Source: Pyropia haitanensis
Taxonomy: Eukaryota > Rhodophyta > Bangiophyceae > Bangiales > Bangiaceae
Length of the DNA: 64,000 nt
Reading direction: 5' to 3'
Assembly: GCA_008729055.1 (NCBI GenBank)
Contig: SDUX01000003.1
Span: 186,001-250,000 of the forward strand
Made by a program: the position numbers and the translations under genes. Numbering within the stretch: position 1 is the first letter of the stretch; every line of letters starts with the position of its first letter. The notes under the pieces are model-generated. The model worked only from the letters and a program-made list of their open reading frames with translations. It was not told the origin of the DNA and made no database searches. Shown one piece after another: positions 57,028 through 64,000 of this stretch.

Positions 57028-57968
57028 CAGGGGGCTGGGCGGATAGCAGGTGGGTAGGAGGGTGGGGCAGTGGGGGGGGAGGGAGGGTGTGTACACACCA
57101 CCCAGCCGTGTACATACCTCCGTGGCTGGCCCCTGTTCTGTCACGAGGGCGGACGGATGACTGTTTTTCTTATGGTTTCTCTTTTTTATTTTTTTTACGC
57201 GCACGGCGCTGTTCCTTGTTCTTCCGGTGCCGCGCACCTTCTGTCGTGGAGGTGGAGGGGGAAGAGGGTGATGCGTGTGCGTGTTGTCCGTCAGCTCTGC
57301 CGCATGGTATGGCTTGGCTCTCGCGAACCCCCGTGCCTCCTGCCCATTTGGTCGCTGGCGCGGTCGCGGGTCGATTTTTTTGTGTTTTGATCGGCTGTGC
57401 GTTCGAATGTCGAAATAAATCCAAATGTACAGAATATGCGCTTCAATTCCTACATTTTTCACTTATTGTCTCTCGCTGCGGCGATGCCGATCGATGATTG
57501 GCTACATCCTGGCGTGACGATGTATGTTCAAGCACAGCCAGCCCACGTGGCACACATCCGCCGAGAAGTTGCTAGAACTTTGTCGGGCTGGAACCAATAA
57601 GGCTGCAAACGACTGCTTGAGCCGGGTGAGTGGTTCCACTGCCATCTGCACGATCCTCCCGCTTCTTGGCTACATCTCGCCACGCACTCCAGCTGGTGGT
57701 CAGCACGCCAGTGGCTTTGACGGTACAGGGCCGGCTATATAACCGTTGGCCGCGTGCCACCACCAGGTGCTCATCGTTACTGCACTACCGCGTCTCTCCC
57801 CCACCAACACGCGCTCGCCCAACCCGGATTGTCGACGCCACCACCCATCTCTTGGCTGTTACTGCCTTTGGCGTGAACGGTGTGCTGCTGCGTGACCCAG
57901 CCTGACCCCGGTGGCTCCCGTTGACGGCGGCTTTGGGCTTGACGCTTCCGGCATCCTTCCCCCGCACC
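57028..57968. promoter_or_regulatory. ClpB upstream region with TATA box and CCAAT box
   Basis: TATATAA lies at 57736-57742, about 230 bp before the ClpB ATG, and CCAAT lies at 57594-57598, about 140 bp upstream of the TATA box. Near 57565-57582 GAA/TTC-like blocks (AGAAGTTGCTAGAACTT) resemble an imperfect heat-shock element, which would suit a ClpB gene. The stretch 57150-57520 is lower in GC and holds the 3' flank of the OTU gene. No other gene is seen. Confidence 0.5.
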
Positions 57969-60938
57969 ATGGCGAGCGCTCCAACACCTCCGGCTGTGGC
58001 GACGGCCTTTGTTGCTACCGCCCCCCGCGCGGCGGCCCTGGCCGCTCCCGCTACCACAGCGCCGGCGCGCTGCTCGGCGCGACCGGCATCCCCGGCGGTA
58101 TGGGGCATGTTTGGCCGCCCCGGCGGACGCCTTGGCGTTGCCGCAACCGCCGCCGCCGCCGCCGCCGCCGCCTCCCCCACCGCGGCGAGCCGCTGGTCCG
58201 GGTCGCCGCGGATGGCGGCGGGCCCGCCCTCCACGGCGGGCACGGGCAACCTGCTCAACCCCGAGGCGTACACGGAGATGGCGTGGTCGGCCATGACCCG
58301 CCTGGCGCCGCTGGCCCGCGAGTACTCGCAGCAGATGATTGAGTCGGAGGTGCTGCTCGCGTCGGTGCTGCAGGACGACCTGGCCAAGCGGATTCTGCAA
58401 AAGGCGGACGAGGGCAACAACTCGACGAAGGCCAACCTGGCCACGTCCGTGGCGGCCAAGACGACCGAATTTTTGCGGCGGCAGCCAAAGGTATCGAATG
58501 TGGGGGAGAACCAGGTGATGGGGCGTTCCCTGCGGGAGGCGCTCGAGGGCGCCGCCCGCCTCAAGAAGGAGATGGGCGACGAGTTTGTGTCGGTCGAGCA
58601 CCTGCTGCTGTCGTGCTGGCGGGACGGGCGGCTGCAGCGGGGGCTCCTCAACACCATGCCCGTTGGGTATGATGGCCTCGTCAAGGCCGTTGAGGGCGTG
58701 CGATCGGGCAAGAAGGTTACCACCCAGAGCCCCGAGGGCACGTACGAGGCCCTCGAGCGGTACGGCCGGGATCTGACAGCCGAGGCCAAGCGCGGCGCGC
58801 TGGACCCCGTCATTGGTCGGGACGAGGAGATCCGCCGCACCATCCAGATTCTGTCTCGCCGCACCAAGAACAACCCGGTGCTGCTGGGGGAACCTGGTGT
58901 GGGCAAGACGGCCATTGCCGAGGGCCTTGCGCAGCGGATGAACAGCAACGACGTGCCCGCCAACCTGCAGGGCCGCAAGCTGGTGTCGCTGGACCTGGGC
59001 GCCCTCCTCGCTGGTGCCAAGTTCCGTGGCGAGTTTGAGGAACGCCTCAAGGCGGTGCTCGCGGAGGTGACCGCCGCGGACTCGAACGTGATCCTGTTTA
59101 TTGATGAGCTGCACACGCTGGTGGGGGCGGGCAAGACGGACGGCGCGATGGACGCTGGGCAATTGCTCAAGCCGCTGCTGGCTCGCGGGGAGCTGCGCTG
59201 CATTGGGGCCACCACTCTGGACGAGTACCGCAAGTACATTGAGAAGGATGCGGCGCTGGAGCGTCGCTTCCAGCCCGTTCCCGTCGCGCAGCCGACGGCC
59301 ACCGACACGGTGTCCATTTTGCGTGGCCTCAAGGGTCGCTACGAGGTGCATCACGGGGTGCGTATTTCGGATTCGGCGCTGGTGGCGGCGGCCATGCTGT
59401 CGGAGCGCTACATTACGGACCGCTTCCTACCAGACAAGGCCATTGACCTGGTCGACGAGAGTATGGCCAAGCTGAAGATGGAGAGCACGTCCAAGCCGGC
59501 AGCGCTGGACCGTCTTGACCGCAAAATCATTCAGGCCGAGATGGAGAAGCTGTCGCTCAAGAATGAGCCGGGCCCAGCCGCTGCTCGCCGGCGGCAGCGG
59601 TTGGACGAGGAGCTCACCACGTGGTCGGACGAGCAGCGCGCCCTTGAGCAGCAGTGGGAAACGGAGCGGTCGTCGCTGGCTGAGATCACCCGCATCAAGG
59701 AGGAAATGGACAGGGTACGGCTGGAGGTGGACCGTGCAGAGAGCAACTATGACCTCAACCGGGCGGCGGAGCTCAAGTATTCGACGCTGTCTGGGCTGCA
59801 GGCCAAACTGGATGAGGCTGAGTCGTCCCTGTCCTCCAACGGCTCTGCTTCCGGGAACGACTCGCTGCTGCGTGTGCAGGTGACGGAGGACGACGTGGCG
59901 GCCACGGTGTCGGCATGGACGCGCATCCCGGTCAGCAAGCTGCTGTCAACGGAGCGGGAAAAGCTGCTGTCGCTGCCGACTGTCCTTGGCGCGCGGGTCA
60001 TTGGCCAGCCCGAGGCCGTCCGGTCTGTTTCGGAAGCCGTCCAGCGGTCTCGCGCGGGCCTGTCGTCTCCCAACCGCCCGATTGCGTCGTTGCTGTTTTG
60101 CGGACCGTCTGGCACGGGCAAGACGGAGCTGGCAAAGGCGCTGGCGGCGACGCTGTTCGATTCGGAGGCGTCTGTGGTGCGCATCGACATGTCTGAGTAC
60201 CAGGAGCGCTTCAACGTGTCGCGCCTGATTGGTGCGCCGCCGGGGTACATTGGGTCGGACCAGGGTGGCCAGCTGACCGAGGCGGTGCGCCGCCGCCCAT
60301 ACTCGGTGGTGCTCTTGGACGAGGTGGAGAAGGCTCATCCGGACGTCTTCAACGTGCTGCTGCAGGTGCTGGACGATGGGCGACTGACCGACTCGCAGGG
60401 GCGTACGATTGACTTTACCAACACGGTCGTGATTATGACGAGCAACCTCGGCTCCGAGTCGATTATGGCCCTGTCAGGCGGGGAGGGCGACTATGATGAG
60501 ATGCGTGCCGCTGTGCTTGGCGCCGTGCGCCAGGCTTTCCGCCCCGAGTTTGTCAACCGGCTGGACGAGACGATCGTGTTTCACCCGCTGGGCCGCACGG
60601 AGCTGCGTGCCATCACCGAGCTGCAGGTGGCGGAAGTGGCCAACCGGGTGGCGGACCGTCGGATGCGGCTGAGCTTGGGGGTGGACGCGCTGGATTGGCT
60701 GGGCGAGGTGGGCTACGAGCCCGCCTATGGCGCTCGCCCCCTGCGGCGGGCGGTGCAGCGGGAGGTGGAGACGCCGCTGGCCAAGATGATTCTCGGCGGG
60801 GAGGCAAAGGATGGCGACGTTGTGCTTGTGTCTGTAGCCGAAGGTGGCGCGGGCCTGACTTTCCGGTGTGAGCCAGACGACCAGCGACCTGAGAAGAGCG
60901 ACCAGAGCCAGTCGAGCATGGACGCCCTAGCCGCTTAG
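57969..60938 (+). CDS. clpB: ClpB/Hsp100 disaggregase, organelle-targeted
   Basis: 989 aa, single exon. The ATG at 57969 (GCACCATGG) is chosen; the upstream open frame has no ATG. Residues 1-90, rich in Ala/Pro/Thr/Arg without acids, look like a transit peptide. The N-domain follows ([11 protein letters not shown]...), then AAA-1 with Walker A GEPGVGKT at 307-314 and Walker [11 protein letters not shown], a coiled-coil middle domain (about 510-630, [15 protein letters not shown]...), and AAA-2 with Walker A GPSGTGKT at 712-719, pore loop region GYIGSDQGG and sensor NRLDE. The middle domain marks it as ClpB rather than ClpC/ClpA. It is a hexameric ATPase that pulls proteins out of aggregates with Hsp70. 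Plastid or mitochondrion cannot be told apart by eye. Confidence 0.95.
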   Translation: MASAPTPPAVATAFVATAPRAAALAAPATTAPARCSARPASPAVWGMFGRPGGRLGVAATAAAAAAAASPTAASRWSGSPRMAAGPPSTAGTGNLLNPEAYTEMAWSAMTRLAPLAREYSQQMIESEVLLASVLQDDLAKRILQKADEGNNSTKANLATSVAAKTTEFLRRQPKVSNVGENQVMGRSLREALEGAARLKKEMGDEFVSVEHLLLSCWRDGRLQRGLLNTMPVGYDGLVKAVEGVRSGKKVTTQSPEGTYEALERYGRDLTAEAKRGALDPVIGRDEEIRRTIQILSRRTKNNPVLLGEPGVGKTAIAEGLAQRMNSNDVPANLQGRKLVSLDLGALLAGAKFRGEFEERLKAVLAEVTAADSNVILFIDELHTLVGAGKTDGAMDAGQLLKPLLARGELRCIGATTLDEYRKYIEKDAALERRFQPVPVAQPTATDTVSILRGLKGRYEVHHGVRISDSALVAAAMLSERYITDRFLPDKAIDLVDESMAKLKMESTSKPAALDRLDRKIIQAEMEKLSLKNEPGPAAARRRQRLDEELTTWSDEQRALEQQWETERSSLAEITRIKEEMDRVRLEVDRAESNYDLNRAAELKYSTLSGLQAKLDEAESSLSSNGSASGNDSLLRVQVTEDDVAATVSAWTRIPVSKLLSTEREKLLSLPTVLGARVIGQPEAVRSVSEAVQRSRAGLSSPNRPIASLLFCGPSGTGKTELAKALAATLFDSEASVVRIDMSEYQERFNVSRLIGAPPGYIGSDQGGQLTEAVRRRPYSVVLLDEVEKAHPDVFNVLLQVLDDGRLTDSQGRTIDFTNTVVIMTSNLGSESIMALSGGEGDYDEMRAAVLGAVRQAFRPEFVNRLDETIVFHPLGRTELRAITELQVAEVANRVADRRMRLSLGVDALDWLGEVGYEPAYGARPLRRAVQREVETPLAKMILGGEAKDGDVVLVSVAEGGAGLTFRCEPDDQRPEKSDQSQSSMDALAA

Positions 60939-61385
60939 CTGAGAGTCTGGGATGTGTGTGTCGGTTGTGAGCATGTTGAGTAGGGGGTTTGCTTGTTTGC
61001 TTGGCGCTTCTGCACGAATACATTATTTCATCTGATCGCGTGGTCGCGTTTGCTCGTGCTGGTGGCCGCCGCCGCTGGTGCCGGCTCTGCCCGCGCCGCC
61101 GCAGCTGCCGCCGCCACCACGGCCGCCGCCGCGATGACCAGCTCCAAGACTGTCACCGCCGCCGTCTGCACTGCCGACGTCAGCGCCTCCCGCGCGCTGC
61201 GGTGCGTGATGACCGTGTAGGAGACGTCACGTTGTCAAAGAGAACCGCAGAGGTCTCGAGTGACCATGGCTTCCCTTCGCCCTCCACACCAGGGGGGCGA
61301 TGTCTGGGAGTGGGCCCGCAACAGGCCGCCTGGGACCCATCCCCACCACTTTTCGCAGCGCCGTCCAGTAATCTACACAGCCTCT
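60939..61385. other. Region between convergent genes
   Basis: The 3' flanks of ClpB and of the phosphatase gene face each other. A T/G-rich stretch just after the ClpB stop is a likely 3' end region. A short Ala-rich plus-strand frame (60993-61220) is not convincing. Confidence 0.5.
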
Positions 61386-63325
<1,940 letters not shown>

Positions 63326-63768
63326 TGGCGCGACGGGCGGCCTGCAGCCGGCATTGCCACCCGGTGCGCCCTTGGTCGCGGCGAAAGAGACGACCCAGCG
63401 TGCTTCCCCGCCGCAACGAGGCCCGGGGCCGACCCTGCAACGTCGCGGCGCACGCGGACTTCAGTCGCGTCCGCTTGCAATTGCATGACTCAATTGACGC
63501 GAGGACGGATGGCGCGGAGCCGTGCAGTGTCACATATACAGGTGCTGACTGGTCAGTTGTTTGAGAACCTCATATGTGTCGATGATTAGACACAATACCG
63601 CTTCTCTGGACACAAATTAATTGTATGGTAAATACCAACGCGCTCGTTCCTGGTCGGTGGTGTCGTGCGCTTCTTCTCTGTGGTCTGCCCGAACCACAAC
63701 CGCCCGCACCCACCCGGACCCATGCGCCGTGCTTCTGCCCTTCTGACCGTCAACACTGATTCTACAAC
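63326..63768. promoter_or_regulatory. Phosphatase promoter side, low-GC patch
   Basis: The part nearest the gene is GC-rich leader. From about 63480 to 63660 GC drops (CATATATACAG, AATTAATTGTATGG), as expected for a promoter region, possibly shared with a plus-strand gene starting at 63769. No defined TATA position is claimed. Confidence 0.4.
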
Positions 63769-63999
63769 ATGCGGCGATCCCCCCCCTTTTCCTTCCTCTG
63801 TTTGCCCGTCAGTGCCACCTTGTCCGTCAGTGCCACCACCTTGGCGACGGCGGCCACCCTCTTGGGCCCGCGCGGCACCGCCACGCCCGCGCTGCAGCAG
63901 CCGTGGCGGTGGCACCCGCCTTGCGCTCTACCGGCGGGCTCCTTCGCTCTTCCCCCACTCCCAACCACTCCTCCAACGTCATCCAAAGGGCGCTCGTGA
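63769..63999 (+). CDS. Possible gene start cut by the window end
   Basis: An open frame runs from the ATG at 63769 off the window end. It begins MRRSPPFSFLCLPVSATLSV, basic then hydrophobic/Ser/Thr-rich, which could be a signal or transit peptide. Nothing more can be read, and it may be chance in GC-rich DNA. Confidence 0.25.
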   Translation: MRRSPPFSFLCLPVSATLSVSATTLATAATLLGPRGTATPALQQPWRWHPPCALPAGSFALPPLPTTPPTSSKGRS

Positions 64000-64000
64000 T

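Noticed and set aside
60993..61220. 75-aa Ala-rich frame after ClpB
   Set aside because: It sits in the shared 3' flank of two convergent genes and lacks any domain or signal beyond poly-Ala.

Overview
This is eukaryotic nuclear DNA with very high GC. Start sites are Kozak-like, genes are mostly single-exon, and intergenic DNA is full of long poly-C/poly-G runs and CCG/GCC simple repeats. The gene set (animal-type Na+/K+ pump of P-type class IIC, organelle-targeted ClpB, NF-YC, plant/fungal-type Siw14 phosphatase, matrix-polysaccharide enzymes) fits a multicellular bangiophyte red alga such as Porphyra/Pyropia, where IIC pumps are known. That placement is inference from gene content and composition.

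Layout. 0.1-1.8 kb: a two-exon secreted protein with all hallmarks of a copper LPMO (minus). 1.8-5.7 kb: homopolymer-rich non-coding DNA. 5.8-9.5 kb: secreted insulysin-like M16 protease (plus). 9.8-15.3 kb: signal-anchored heparinase II/III-like polysaccharide lyase on a proline-rich stalk of about 890 residues (minus). 17.06-20.59 kb: a foldback-type element with about 420-bp inverted ends, inverted arms of a 9-bp GC minisatellite, an 82-bp tandem repeat with telomere-like words, and a nested 557-bp MITE. 21.1-21.9 kb: plastid-type membrane protein. 22.4-24.3 kb: C2H2 zinc-finger protein. 28.8-31.5 kb: F-box/LRR-like protein. 33.3-39.1 kb: a transposon nest with two copies of one element (one holding a transposase remnant, the other an internally deleted derivative), a related element, and a second copy of the MITE interrupted by the deleted derivative. 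39.6-42.8 kb: neprilysin-family (M13) protein that has lost its zinc motif. 44.2-45.7 kb: NF-YC subunit. 47.1-50.9 kb: Na+/K+-ATPase-like pump. 54.5-57.0 kb: OTU-family cysteine protease. 58.0-60.9 kb: organellar ClpB. 61.4-63.3 kb: five-exon atypical dual-specificity phosphatase.

Themes. Four proteins (LPMO-like, lyase, M16, pseudo-M13) carry signal peptides or signal anchors and would act at the cell surface or wall. The pump serves ion balance in a marine setting. No operon logic applies. In three genes the reading frame breaks exactly at a C/G run of 11 or more, so homopolymer length (assembly error or real polymorphism) is the main annotation hazard. The strongest unusual items are the LPMO-like gene, the foldback element, the transposon nest in which a MITE appears next to its longer parent, the pump with a giant lumenal loop, and the dead M13 peptidase.
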